DNA of 64,000 bases from Streptomyces sp. NBC_00273 (lineage in GTDB: Bacteria > Actinomycetota > Actinomycetes > Streptomycetales > Streptomycetaceae). The notes beneath the pieces were generated by a model. The model ran no database searches. It worked only from the letters and a program-made list of their open reading frames with translations, and was not told the DNA's origin. The stretch covers positions 7,019,501 to 7,083,500 of the forward strand of contig NZ_CP108067.1 in NCBI RefSeq assembly GCF_036178145.1, given 5' to 3'. The position numbers and the translations under genes were made by a program. Position 1 is the stretch's first letter. Each line of letters begins with the position of its first letter. This document shows, piece by piece, positions 1 to 8,191 of the stretch.

Positions 1-1
1 G

Positions 2-337
2 AAGGACGGCTGGAACGCGAACCACATCCAGCTGAAGGGTTCCGGAAACGACGCCCACCTGCGGATCGGGGTGCTCAGGCCGGGCGTCTGGGTCGTGTCC
101 GACCTCGGTGCGGTGCTCGACGCCTCCGGCAAGGAGGTCCGCGGTGCCGAGGGCTGCGCGGAGCCCAAGGCGGACCCCTTCGAATGCTTCGCCACCTCGA
201 AGGGCCACATAGAGGTCGACTACCAGCCCGCCGACCGCTACTGGACCTTCCAGTGGATCGAGACCGGGATCTTCCTCGCGCTCTCCGGACTGCTGGCCGG
301 GTTCTGCGCCTGGTGGCTGCGCCGCCGGGCGGCCTGA
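2..337 (+). CDS. C-terminal part of a membrane protein (5' end outside window)
   Basis: Open from the first bases of the window to a TGA at 335-337, so only the last 111 residues are seen. A charged extracytoplasmic-looking stretch with two Cys is followed by one strongly hydrophobic segment (starting FQWIETGIFLALSG) and a short Arg-rich tail, the usual end of a polytopic membrane protein with the C-terminus in the cytoplasm. The tail looks like Streptomyces ABC-2-type permease subunits, but too little is present to be sure. The function call is weak; that the frame is coding is well supported by GC3 and the hydrophobic segment. Confidence 0.65.
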   Translation, partial: KDGWNANHIQLKGSGNDAHLRIGVLRPGVWVVSDLGAVLDASGKEVRGAEGCAEPKADPFECFATSKGHIEVDYQPADRYWTFQWIETGIFLALSGLLAGFCAWWLRRRAA

Positions 338-415
338 CCGGCACGAGGAGGAACGGCACGAGGAGAACGGGGCGGCCGAAGCCAACGCAACTGGCTTCGG
401 CCGCCCCCCTCGACT

Positions 416-1378
416 CTACGGCCGTCGAGCCCGCGCCGTGGCACGGTACGTGCTCGGGGTCAGGCCCGTGTGGCGGGTCAGGTGGGTGCGGAGGGAGTCC
501 GCCGTGCCGAGTCCGCTGCGGGCGGCCACCTGGTCCATCGGGAGGGTGGTGGTCTCCAGGATCTCGCAGGCGCGGTCCAGACGCTGGTGCAGCAGCCACT
601 GGAGGGGGCTGAGGCCCGTTTCGGCGCGGAAGCGGCGGGTCAGGGTGCGGGTGCTCGTGCCCGCGTGCCGGGCCAGCTCGGCCAGGGTCGTCGGCTCGTG
701 CAGGCGGGCCAGCGCCCAGGCGCGGGTGGCCACCAGGGAGGTGCCGCGCTCCGGCGGCAGCGGGGTCTCGATGAACTGGGCCTGGCCGCCCGGCCGTACG
801 GGGGCCGCCACGACCAGACGGGCCGTGGCGTTCGCGACGGCGGCGCCGTAGTCGCGGCGCACCAGGTGCAGGCACAGGTCGATCCCGGCCGACATGCCCG
901 CCGACGTCAGCACCCTGCCGTCCTCGACGAACAGCACGGCGGGCACGAGCTCGACCTCGGGGAAGAGCCGCCCGAACTCCGCGGACGCCGACCAGAAGGT
1001 CGTGGCCCGGCGGCCCTCCAGGAGACCCGCCTGCGCGAGGACGAAGGCACCCGTGCAGATGGAGGCGATGCGAGCGCCCCGTGCGGCGGCGGCCCGCAGG
1101 GCGTCAAGCACCCGGGGGTCGGGGCCCTCCCGGTCGGCCGTCCCCGTGATCATCACCGTGTCGGCCCGCTCCACCGCCTCCAGGCCGTCCGGCACCACGA
1201 CGTCCGTGCCGTACCGCGCCTGCACCACGCCGGGGACGAGCGTGCAGACCGTCACCTCGTACGCAGGCTGCCCGCCGAGGGCCGTCGCGCCGAACACCAC
1301 CCCCGGGATCGACAGGTCGAAGGTGGTGACCGGCGGGCACGCGATGACCGCGACGCGGTGCGGGCGAGTGATCGGCAT
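416..1378 (-). CDS. GlxA-type AraC family transcriptional regulator
   Basis: 320 residues. Residues 1-190 form a DJ-1/PfpI-like domain with the nucleophile-elbow region ASICTGAFVLAQAGLL, and residues 220-315 are an AraC-type double helix-turn-helix (TLAELARHAGTSTRTLTRRF). This is the GlxA layout: a DNA-binding regulator with an amidase-like sensor domain of unknown ligand. The ATG at 1378 is chosen because a GGAG lies about 10 bases upstream and the fold starts at once with HRVAVIACPPVTTFDLS; the longer open frame upstream is noise. It is divergent from the NAD(P)-binding gene at 1491, with about 110 bases between starts, so it probably controls that gene. Target inferred. Confidence 0.88.
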   Translation of the reverse strand: MPITRPHRVAVIACPPVTTFDLSIPGVVFGATALGGQPAYEVTVCTLVPGVVQARYGTDVVVPDGLEAVERADTVMITGTADREGPDPRVLDALRAAAARGARIASICTGAFVLAQAGLLEGRRATTFWSASAEFGRLFPEVELVPAVLFVEDGRVLTSAGMSAGIDLCLHLVRRDYGAAVANATARLVVAAPVRPGGQAQFIETPLPPERGTSLVATRAWALARLHEPTTLAELARHAGTSTRTLTRRFRAETGLSPLQWLLHQRLDRACEILETTTLPMDQVAARSGLGTADSLRTHLTRHTGLTPSTYRATARARRP

Positions 1379-1490
1379 GGCTCGAATCTCCGGATTGCTG
1401 GCATTCCAGCCACTACTGTACGGCCGGGCCCGGGGCGAGGGTTGACCTGTCAACAACAGCAACTCGCAGTCCCAGTTCAGGAGTACAGCC

Positions 1491-2426
1491 ATGGCCCTGC
1501 ACGTCATCACGGGCGCCGGTGCGATCGGCACCGCCACCGCCCGTCTGCTCGCCGCATCAGGCGAGCAGGTCCGCGTCGTCACCCGCAGCGGCGGCGGGCC
1601 CGATCTTCCGCTCGTCGAGCGGGTCGCCGCGGACATCACCGACACCGACCGGCTCGTCGAGCTGCTGCACGGCGCCCGGACCCTCTACAACGCGGCCGCG
1701 CCCGCCTACCAGGACTGGCGGACCGCCTTCCCGCCCCTCGCCGCCTCGCTGCTCGCCGCCGCCGGGCGGACCGGCACCGACTACGTGATGCTGGGCAACG
1801 TGTACGGGTACGGAGCCGTCGACGGCCCCCTCACGCCCGACCTGCCCATGAGGCCCAACTCCGACAAGGGTCGGGTGCGCGCCGCCATGTGGGAGGAGGC
1901 GCTGGCCGCGCACCGGGCCGGGCGGGTCCGGGTCGCCGAGGTGCGCGCCGGCGACTTCCTCGGGGCGAACGTCCTCGGACTCTTCCCCCTCCTGGCCGTG
2001 CCCGCCGTACTGGCCGGCGAGGAGGCCGTACTGCCGGTCGGCCTCGACGCGCCGCACGCCTGGTCCTACACGGAGGACGTCGCGCGGACCCTGATCGCGG
2101 TCGGCGGGCGGGACGACTGCTGGGGCCGCGCCTGGCACGTGCCCTCCACCTCCGAACTGTCCCCGAGGGAGCTGATGGGGCGGCTGGCCGAGGTCGCCGG
2201 CGCGCCGAGCCCGAGGCTCAGGACCACGACGCAGGAGGAACTCGACGCGGCGGCCGCGGCGGACCCGGTGATGGCCGAGATGCCGGAGATGGCCTACCAG
2301 TACGACGGCGAGCTGCGCCTCGACGCCTCCGACACCGAGCGCCTGCTCGGCGTACGGGCCACCGAACTGGACCACGTGCTGAAGGAGTTGATCTCCACCG
2401 GGCCGTCGGTGCGGACGGGCAGCTGA
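1491..2426 (+). CDS. NAD(P)-dependent epimerase/dehydratase-like protein
   Basis: 311 residues with an N-terminal Rossmann motif (VITGAGAIGTATARLL, GxGxxG type) and an atypical extended-SDR/NmrA-like body; YGYGAVDGPL lies in the substrate region. AGGAG lies 7-8 bases before the ATG. Such proteins are NAD(P)H-linked oxidoreductases or redox sensors and no substrate can be assigned. It is divergent from the GlxA-type regulator at 416-1378, a common regulator/oxidoreductase pairing. The last residues are followed by about 260 bases of spacer. Confidence 0.85.
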   Translation: MALHVITGAGAIGTATARLLAASGEQVRVVTRSGGGPDLPLVERVAADITDTDRLVELLHGARTLYNAAAPAYQDWRTAFPPLAASLLAAAGRTGTDYVMLGNVYGYGAVDGPLTPDLPMRPNSDKGRVRAAMWEEALAAHRAGRVRVAEVRAGDFLGANVLGLFPLLAVPAVLAGEEAVLPVGLDAPHAWSYTEDVARTLIAVGGRDDCWGRAWHVPSTSELSPRELMGRLAEVAGAPSPRLRTTTQEELDAAAAADPVMAEMPEMAYQYDGELRLDASDTERLLGVRATELDHVLKELISTGPSVRTGS

Positions 2427-2685
2427 GAGCGGCGGGCGCGGCCCCCCGGCCGGTGGCGTACCGACCGACGGGGCCGGGCCCGATTCGCTCGTGCGGGTGA
2501 CCCGACGGGGGAGGGCGGGGGAAGCTCCTGACGGGCGCGCCGGGCGTACGGAGGGAAGGAACGAATCCTCCCGACCGACCCGGCCGGGCCCGTGAGGACC
2601 GGCGACGCCCCCTAGGCCGGACGGAGCATCTGCGCGGCCTCGCCGCACAGTTGAGGAGCCCCGCCGTCTGGTACCCATCTGGATC

Positions 2686-3975
2686 ATGGCCCCCATCCGA
2701 ATGCTACTGAGCGGCCTGCTCGGCGCCGCGCTGCTGCTCCCCGTCCAGCCTTCCGCCGGCGCCGACGACGGCCGGACCCGGACCGTCGACTACCGCGGTC
2801 TGCGCGTCGCCCTCCCGGCCGACTGGCGGGTCGTCGACCTCGACCGGAACCCCGACGCGTGCCTGCGCCTCGACCTGCCCACCCTGTACCTCGGCCACGC
2901 CGGCACCCAGGCCGAGTGCACCGGCCGGGCCGTCGCCGACCGCGCCGACACCCTGCACCTCGAACCCCTCGACGGGGCCCCGGAGCGCGCCGACATCCCG
3001 ACCGTCGCCGTCGACTCATGGAACGTGCTGCGCGAGGTCCCGCCCCGCTCCGACAGCAACGAGCTGCGGTACGCCCTGCGCCGCTCCGCCGTCATGGCCA
3101 CCGTCTCCTACGGGGCCGCGCCCGACGCCGTGCGCACGGTCCTGGCACAGGCCCGCGCCGTGGCGCCGCCGCCCGCCCCGGCTCCCGCCCCGGCCCCCGT
3201 GCCGTCCCCCGCCCCGGGGCCCCGTAGCACCCAGGAGCCCTTCAAGGGCGAGGGCTTCGACGCCTGTACCGCCCCCACCCAGAAGGCCATGGACACCTGG
3301 CGGGCCGATTCCCCCTTCGGCGCGATCGGCGTCTACGTCGGCGGCCGGGCCCGGGCCTGCGCCCAGCCGCGGCTCACGGCCCGCTGGGTGGAGCGGCAGG
3401 CCGCCGCGGGCTGGCACCTGATGCCGATCTGGGTGGGCCCGCAGCCCTGGCACAACGCCGCCACCGGGCTGTCCACCGACCCCTCCGAGGCCAACGGGCA
3501 GGGCCGGGAGGCCGCCGAGGGCGCGGCGGAGGCGGCCCGGTCACTGGGCCTGGCCGCGGGCACGGTGCTCTACAACGACCTGGAGAACTACACGGACCGC
3601 GCCACCTGGGACGCCCCGGTCGTGGCCTACCTGACCGCCTGGACGGACCGGCTGCACGAGCTGGGCTTCCGCTCCGCCGCCTACGTCTCGGTGAGCTCCG
3701 GGGTCAAGGCGCTGAGCGCCCACTACCACCAGGCGCCCCGGGCCATGCCGGACGTGCTCTGGGCCGCCCGCTGGAACCTCTCGGCCTCCGTCTCCGACGC
3801 CGACATGGGCCTGAAGAAAGGCACCGCGAAGTGGGCCGGCCCGCGCCGGGCCCACCAGTTCCGCGGCGACCACGACGCGACCTACGGCGGGATCACCCTC
3901 AACATCGACCGCAGCTGGCTGGACGTGAACCCCGCCGCCCTCGGCCCGATCGGCGGCCTGCCCCGGCTCGGCTAG
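2686..3975 (+). CDS. secreted DUF1906 (glycoside hydrolase-like) protein
   Basis: 429 residues. Sec signal peptide at 1-25 (hydrophobic run ending PSAGA). Residues 30-160 form a domain I do not recognise, residues 160-180 are an Ala/Pro linker rich in PAPAPAP, and residues 188-415 match DUF1906 (Rv2525c-like, TIM-barrel fold): GFDACTAPTQKAMDTW, AIGVYVGGRARAC, GWHLMPIWVG and DLENY. DUF1906 proteins are exported, are often Tat or Sec substrates, and resemble GH25-like hydrolases; activity is unproven. The SD is weak. Its stop shares the tetranucleotide CTAG with the convergent gene at 3972-4472. Confidence 0.85.
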   Translation: MAPIRMLLSGLLGAALLLPVQPSAGADDGRTRTVDYRGLRVALPADWRVVDLDRNPDACLRLDLPTLYLGHAGTQAECTGRAVADRADTLHLEPLDGAPERADIPTVAVDSWNVLREVPPRSDSNELRYALRRSAVMATVSYGAAPDAVRTVLAQARAVAPPPAPAPAPAPVPSPAPGPRSTQEPFKGEGFDACTAPTQKAMDTWRADSPFGAIGVYVGGRARACAQPRLTARWVERQAAAGWHLMPIWVGPQPWHNAATGLSTDPSEANGQGREAAEGAAEAARSLGLAAGTVLYNDLENYTDRATWDAPVVAYLTAWTDRLHELGFRSAAYVSVSSGVKALSAHYHQAPRAMPDVLWAARWNLSASVSDADMGLKKGTAKWAGPRRAHQFRGDHDATYGGITLNIDRSWLDVNPAALGPIGGLPRLG

Positions 3976-4472
3976 TCCTCGCGCGGTGGTTCGTCGTCGT
4001 CGCCCCGGCGCAGGGTGCGCAGGCCGTGCTCCGGGGTCCACGACCGCACCACCAGCTCGTCGCCCTGCACGCGGACGTGGACGACCTCCGTCAGATCGGC
4101 GTGGAAGAGGTGGAAGGGGTGCGGGGTCTCGGTCTCCTCCGCGTACCGGTGCAGTTCGGGCGGGTCCACGAGCTCCAGCGCGCGCCCCGAGATCCGTACG
4201 TCCCCGTGGGGCATCTCCTCGCCCGCGCCCGGGTTGCTGTGCAGGGCGAATCGGGGGTCGTGCTGGAGGTCCCTGGCCTTCATCGAGCCGAACATCATGC
4301 CGAGCCACAGCTCCCCGCCCCGGATGTCGACGTTCAGCCCGGTCGCCCGGGGCGAGCCGTCCTTGCGGAGGGTGGCCAGGACGTGGTGGGGGTACTGCGC
4401 GAAGCGGGCCTGGACGGCCGCAGCGAACTCCGGTTCCGCCTTCTCGAAGACTGCCCAGCTGGTATGCGTCAT
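3972..4472 (-). CDS. pyridoxamine 5'-phosphate oxidase-fold protein
   Basis: 166 residues. The split-barrel FMN/F420-binding fold is indicated by LATLRKDGSPRATGLNVDI, LWLGMMFGSMKARDLQHDPR and the C-terminal RVQGDELVVRSWTPEHG. Members of this family are small flavin or F420-dependent reductases or heme-binding proteins; no ligand can be assigned. The start at 4472 (MTHTSWAVFE) places the helix before the barrel at the usual spot. Its last codon and the stop of the convergent DUF1906 gene overlap over four bases. The VWA gene upstream on the same strand (4508-5236) ends 35 bases before this start, so the two may be cotranscribed. Confidence 0.85.
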   Translation of the reverse strand: MTHTSWAVFEKAEPEFAAAVQARFAQYPHHVLATLRKDGSPRATGLNVDIRGGELWLGMMFGSMKARDLQHDPRFALHSNPGAGEEMPHGDVRISGRALELVDPPELHRYAEETETPHPFHLFHADLTEVVHVRVQGDELVVRSWTPEHGLRTLRRGDDDEPPRED

Positions 4473-4507
4473 ACGTCCATCAAAGCGCGGGCACCGGCGG
4501 GCGCAGG

Positions 4508-5236
4508 TCAGGCGCGCACGATGCCCGCACTGCGCGCTGCCGCCAACCATTCAGGGAACTCACCGAGCAGGCGGTCGTAGAGTTCGCCGTCCGGCACGCT
4601 GCGGGGGTCCTGCCCCGCGTGGAAGTAGCCCGCGTTGTCCACGACCCGCATCGCCGGGACAGGCAGCTCGTCCAGCCGGCGCAGGAAGTCGAACTGCGTG
4701 CTGCGGGTGTTGCCGAAGCCGACGAACTGCCAGAAGAGCGGCAGCCGGGCCGCCTTGCACAGGTACCGCTCGGCCGCGAGCTTGTTGATCGGGCCGCCGT
4801 CGGTCTGGAAGACGACCAGGGCGGGCGCCGTCGCCCCCGAGTCCAGGTAATGGTCGATGACCGCGTCCATCGCCGCGTGGTAAGCCGTCTTGCCCATGTG
4901 GCCCAGCCGCGAGGCGATCTCGGTGACCCGGCCCTCGTGCCCGGCCAGGGAGATCTCCTCCACCGCGTCGACCTCGGTGGAGAAGAAGACCACCGGCACG
5001 CGGCCGTCGTCGTCCAAGTGGGCGGACAACCCCAACACCTGATCCGCGAGGGCCTGCATGCTGCCGTTCGCGTAATAGGGGCGCATCGACCCGGAGTAGT
5101 CCAGCACCAGGTAGACGGCGGCCCGGCCGCCCTCCAGGCCGTACTTGCGCAAGGAGACCCCGGCGCTCTTGTAGAGGCTCACGAGCGCCGGAGCCGTCTC
5201 CTCGACCTTGCGGAGGTTGATCGCACTGCCCGTCAT
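4508..5236 (-). CDS. von Willebrand factor A domain protein (TerY/TerF-like)
   Basis: 242 residues, almost entirely one vWA domain. The MIDAS motif D46-x-S48-x-S50 is present (LVLDYSGSM), with the downstream Thr (GKTAYHAAMDAV) and Asp (VVFQTDGGPINK) that complete metal binding. Such proteins occur in tellurite-resistance-like (ter) and phosphate-starvation networks, and in Streptomyces as stand-alone cytoplasmic proteins. No signal peptide or membrane segment. It reads toward the pyridoxamine-oxidase-like gene. A broken acyl-CoA synthetase lies immediately upstream on the same strand. Confidence 0.87.
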   Translation of the reverse strand: MTGSAINLRKVEETAPALVSLYKSAGVSLRKYGLEGGRAAVYLVLDYSGSMRPYYANGSMQALADQVLGLSAHLDDDGRVPVVFFSTEVDAVEEISLAGHEGRVTEIASRLGHMGKTAYHAAMDAVIDHYLDSGATAPALVVFQTDGGPINKLAAERYLCKAARLPLFWQFVGFGNTRSTQFDFLRRLDELPVPAMRVVDNAGYFHAGQDPRSVPDGELYDRLLGEFPEWLAAARSAGIVRA

Positions 5237-5266
5237 GGGGCGAGCGTACGGCAGTGCGCCGGCCCG

Positions 5267-5628
5267 TCAGTCCGCCGTGGTGAAACCCAGATCGGCCGCC
5301 AGCCGCGCCCGGTGCGCGGCCGGCGCGCCGAGCAGGAGGGCGGAGCCCTGGCGGCAGCCGCCGCGCGGGCGAGCGCCCGGGCCGTCTCCACTTCCGCGCC
5401 GACGGCGCCGAGTGCGCAGGCGATCCACCCGCGGCTGTCGGGGGCCCAGAGCGCCACCCGGTCCCCGGGCCGGATCCCGTGGGCGATGGCGGCGCGGGCG
5501 GCCGCCGCGATCTCGGCGGCCAGTCGTACGAAGGCCCAGCGGGCCTCGCCGTCGGCGAGTGCCTCGCGCTCCCCGTACGCAGCGGCCGCGTACCGCGACG
5601 GGCCGCCGCTGCTGTACTTCCGGCGCTC
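5267..5628 (-). pseudogene. remnant of an AMP-forming acyl-CoA synthetase (FadD3-like N-terminus)
   Basis: Immediately after the PadR stop, in the same reading frame, about 60 codons read as the N-terminal region of a fatty-acyl-CoA synthetase: YGEREALADGEARWAF, then GIRPGDRVALWAPDSRGW and ACALGAVGAE. The family block that should follow (VPLNTR.., P-loop, adenylation core, about 430 residues) is absent; the frame becomes low-complexity Ala/Arg, and a neighbouring frame ends GFTTAD and stop at 5267. No start codon is usable. Given the HIP catabolic genes downstream, a FadD3 (HIP-CoA synthetase) origin is attractive but inferred. Coordinates are approximate. Confidence 0.6.
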
Positions 5629-6222
5629 CTACGGCAGCTTGCCGCGGCCTTCGCGCTCGGCGAGCTCGTTGATGTCTTCGAGCATGCGCGCCGCGAGGTC
5701 GCGCTCGGAGGCGTAGTACCGCTCGGCCCACTTGAGCGTGAGGGTCGGGTACGCCCAGGCGCTCTCGTCCTTCGAGCCCTCCACGTCGGCCATCGCGCGA
5801 CGGTGCATCTTCTCCGCGAACTCCTGGTGCTGGACGAGGACTTCGCGCATCTGCTCCGGTTCCAGCAGGTGGCCCAGCCACAGGCGCAGCATCGGCCCGT
5901 GCTTGAGGACGGGCGGGTCGACGGGGGCCTCGCGGGCCCACTCCCGTACGGCCGCCATGCCCTCGTCCGTGATCCGGTAGACCCGCTTGTCGCGCGTTCC
6001 GGTGTCCTGGGCGACCATCCGCGAGGACGCGTAGCCCGCCTTCTCCAGGCGCTTGAGCTCGCTGTAGATCTGGCTGAACGACGGGCTCCAGTAGAAGAAC
6101 CGCAGCGACCCGTCCGACCACTTCTTCAGGTCGTAACCGGAGAGCTCCTCTCCGAAGGAGAGCAGCCCGAGCACCGCCCAGCTGGTCGCGGGGAGCGCGC
6201 GCTTGTTCGTCTCGTCTGCCAC
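5629..6222 (-). CDS. PadR family transcriptional regulator
   Basis: 197 residues from a GTG at 6222 (VADETNKRALPATSW). Residues 10-90 are the PadR winged helix (SWAVLGLLSFGEELSGYDLKKW, FSQIYSELKRLEKAGY); residues 100-190 are the C-terminal dimerisation helices of the Vir-like subgroup. No clear SD is seen and the start is set by the beginning of the fold. It is divergent from the oxidoreductase operon at 6335, with an AT-rich spacer holding a palindrome and direct repeats. PadR proteins usually repress themselves and the divergent operon, released by small phenolic or other lipophilic ligands. Confidence 0.87.
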   Translation of the reverse strand: MADETNKRALPATSWAVLGLLSFGEELSGYDLKKWSDGSLRFFYWSPSFSQIYSELKRLEKAGYASSRMVAQDTGTRDKRVYRITDEGMAAVREWAREAPVDPPVLKHGPMLRLWLGHLLEPEQMREVLVQHQEFAEKMHRRAMADVEGSKDESAWAYPTLTLKWAERYYASERDLAARMLEDINELAEREGRGKLP

Positions 6223-6267
6223 GCAGCGCAGTCTACGACCGGCCTCACGGCGCCCTTCCCCCTGCAA

Positions 6268-6312
6268 GATATGCCTGCTAGAAATATTCCTATTAGAAAT
6301 AATTGTTCGAAA
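6268..6312. promoter_or_regulatory. AT-rich divergent operator/promoter, probable PadR site
   Basis: This is an unusually AT-rich stretch for the window, lying between the PadR and oxidoreductase starts. It holds a near-perfect 14-bp palindrome TAGAAATATTCCTA (6279-6292; TAGnAATATTnCTA) and a direct repeat [CT]TAGAAATA at 6278-6286 and 6293-6301. PadR regulators bind AT-rich dyads of this size. Binding by the adjacent PadR is inferred. Confidence 0.5.
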
Positions 6313-6334
6313 CGCTGGACGGAGGGACCTCACC

Positions 6335-7456
6335 GTGAAGTTCTCGATGATCTTCGAGGCGCAGCTCGTCGACCCCACCCCCGAACGCGAACGCCAGGTC
6401 ATCCACGACTGCGTCGAGCAGGCCGTCTACGCCGAGGAGATGGGCTTCGACCGGATCTGGGCCGTCGAGCACCACTCCCTGACCCAGTACGCGCACATGA
6501 GCGCCTCCGAGATCTTCCTGACCTGGGTGGCCGCCCGCACGCGCCGGATCAGGATCGGCCACGGCGTCGTCACCATGCCCTTCGGCTACCAGCACCCGGT
6601 GCGCGTCGCCGAGCGCGCCGCCATGCTCGACGTGCTCTGCGGAGGCCGCGTCGACATCGGCGCCGGGCGCGGCGCCACCCGCCAGGAGATGTCCATGTAC
6701 GGGGTCAGGCCCGAGGACACCTACCCGCAGATGGAGGAGGCCCTGCGGATCTTCTCCTCGGCCTGGAAGGAGGGGACCTTCGAATGGCACGGCTCCCTCG
6801 ACATCGGCCCCGGCGCGATCCTGCCCCGCCCCGTCCAGGACCCGCACCCGCCGCTGTTCATGGCCTGCTCCAAGCACGACACCCTCAAGCTGGCCGCCGA
6901 GCTCGGCATCGGGGCCCTGGTGATGGGCTTCGCCGGCGCCGACGACGTCCGCGCCATGCGCAAGGTCTACGACGAGGCCATCGCGACGCGCAGCGGCGAG
7001 CGCCTGGTCTCCACCGTGGTCAACGACCACCTCTCCGCCCTCTGCCCGACCATCGTCCTCGACGACGCCGAGCGGGCCCTGCGGCTGGGCACGCGCGGGC
7101 AGCGCTTCTTCGCCGAGTCCATCGCGCACTGGTACGGGAACGGCCCCGAGCCGACCGAGTGCGCGGAGGAAGAGGACCACGTGGCGGCCCTGGCCAAGGG
7201 CCGGGAGGAGCTCGTCGCCAAGCTGAACGGGGCGAACATCCCCGCCCGCCCCGTCGACACCGGCACCTACAACGCCGAGCACGCGTACGGCAGCGCCGAG
7301 AGCGCCATCGCCTACGTCGAGCAGCTCCGCGAGATCGGCGTCGACGAGGTGATGTGCCTGATCCAGATGGGCACCGTCCCCCAGGAGGCGTGCATGGAGA
7401 CCATCCGCCAGTGGGGCGAGAAGGTCATCCCGCACTTCCGCGCGCTGGAGGGCTGA
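6335..7456 (+). CDS. LLM class flavin/F420-dependent oxidoreductase
   Basis: 373 residues, GTG start at 6335 with GGAGG at 6321-6325. Bacterial-luciferase TIM-barrel motifs: MGFDRIWAVEHHS near residue 40, IGHGVVTMPFGYQHPVRVAERAAMLD, GGRVDIGAGRG and the C-terminal IGVDEVMCLIQMGTVP. The family takes FMN or F420 for oxidation or reduction of lipophilic substrates; related enzymes sit in actinobacterial lipid and steroid clusters. It is first in a tightly packed operon (3-bp gap to the SDR, ATGA overlap to the hydrolase) divergent from PadR. Substrate unknown. Confidence 0.88.
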   Translation: MKFSMIFEAQLVDPTPERERQVIHDCVEQAVYAEEMGFDRIWAVEHHSLTQYAHMSASEIFLTWVAARTRRIRIGHGVVTMPFGYQHPVRVAERAAMLDVLCGGRVDIGAGRGATRQEMSMYGVRPEDTYPQMEEALRIFSSAWKEGTFEWHGSLDIGPGAILPRPVQDPHPPLFMACSKHDTLKLAAELGIGALVMGFAGADDVRAMRKVYDEAIATRSGERLVSTVVNDHLSALCPTIVLDDAERALRLGTRGQRFFAESIAHWYGNGPEPTECAEEEDHVAALAKGREELVAKLNGANIPARPVDTGTYNAEHAYGSAESAIAYVEQLREIGVDEVMCLIQMGTVPQEACMETIRQWGEKVIPHFRALEG

Positions 7457-7459
7457 GCC

Positions 7460-8191
7460 GTGGGGGAGCAGCTCGACGGGAAGGTCGTCGTGATCACCGG
7501 CGCCGGGCGCGGCCAGGGCGCCGCCGAGGCCCGGCTGTGCGCGGCGGCGGGGGCCCGGGTGGTCGTCACCGACATACGGGAGGACGAGGGGCGGGCGGTG
7601 GCCGCCGAACTCGGGGACCAAGGACTGTACGTCCGCCACGACGTGGCCGACGCGGCGAGCTGGGCGAAGGTGGTGGAGCGGTCGGTCGGCGCCTTCGGCG
7701 CGGTCTCGGCGCTGGTCAACAACGCGGCCCTGTGGCGCACCGCCCACGTGGAACGGCAACGGCTGGAGGACTTCGAAGCGCTCCTGCGGGTCAACCTGCT
7801 CGGCCCGTTCCTCGGCATCCAGGCGGTCGCGCCGGTGCTGCGGGCGGGCGGGGGCGGCTCGATCGTCAACATCTCCTCCACCGCCGGACTGGTCGGGATA
7901 CCGGGCCACGCCGCCTACGGATCCACCAAGTTCGGACTGCGCGGACTGACCCGGTCGGCGGCGCTCGACCTCGCCGGGGACCGGATCCGGGTCAACTCGG
8001 TGCACCCGGGGGCCATCGACACCCCGATGGTGGCCGGGGCGGTGGCGGGCCGGGACTGGTCGCACGTGCCACTGGGGCGCATCGGCCGCCCGGAGGAGGT
8101 CGGGGAGCTGGTCCTCTTCCTCTGCTCGGACGCGTCCTCGTACGTGACGGGCAGCGAGTTCACCGTGGACGGGGGGATGACGACGGCATGA
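7460..8191 (+). CDS. short-chain dehydrogenase/reductase
   Basis: 243 residues, classical SDR. Cofactor motif TGAGRGQGAAEARL near residue 13, NNAALW near residue 86, catalytic Ser in NISSTAGLVG, Tyr and Lys in YGSTKFG, and C-terminal YVTGSEFTVDGGMTT. NAD(P)-dependent alcohol/ketone interconversion. The GTG at 7460 is 3 bases after the preceding stop, and the stop overlaps the ATG of the hydrolase, so it is translationally coupled in the PadR-divergent operon. Confidence 0.9.
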   Translation: MGEQLDGKVVVITGAGRGQGAAEARLCAAAGARVVVTDIREDEGRAVAAELGDQGLYVRHDVADAASWAKVVERSVGAFGAVSALVNNAALWRTAHVERQRLEDFEALLRVNLLGPFLGIQAVAPVLRAGGGGSIVNISSTAGLVGIPGHAAYGSTKFGLRGLTRSAALDLAGDRIRVNSVHPGAIDTPMVAGAVAGRDWSHVPLGRIGRPEEVGELVLFLCSDASSYVTGSEFTVDGGMTTA

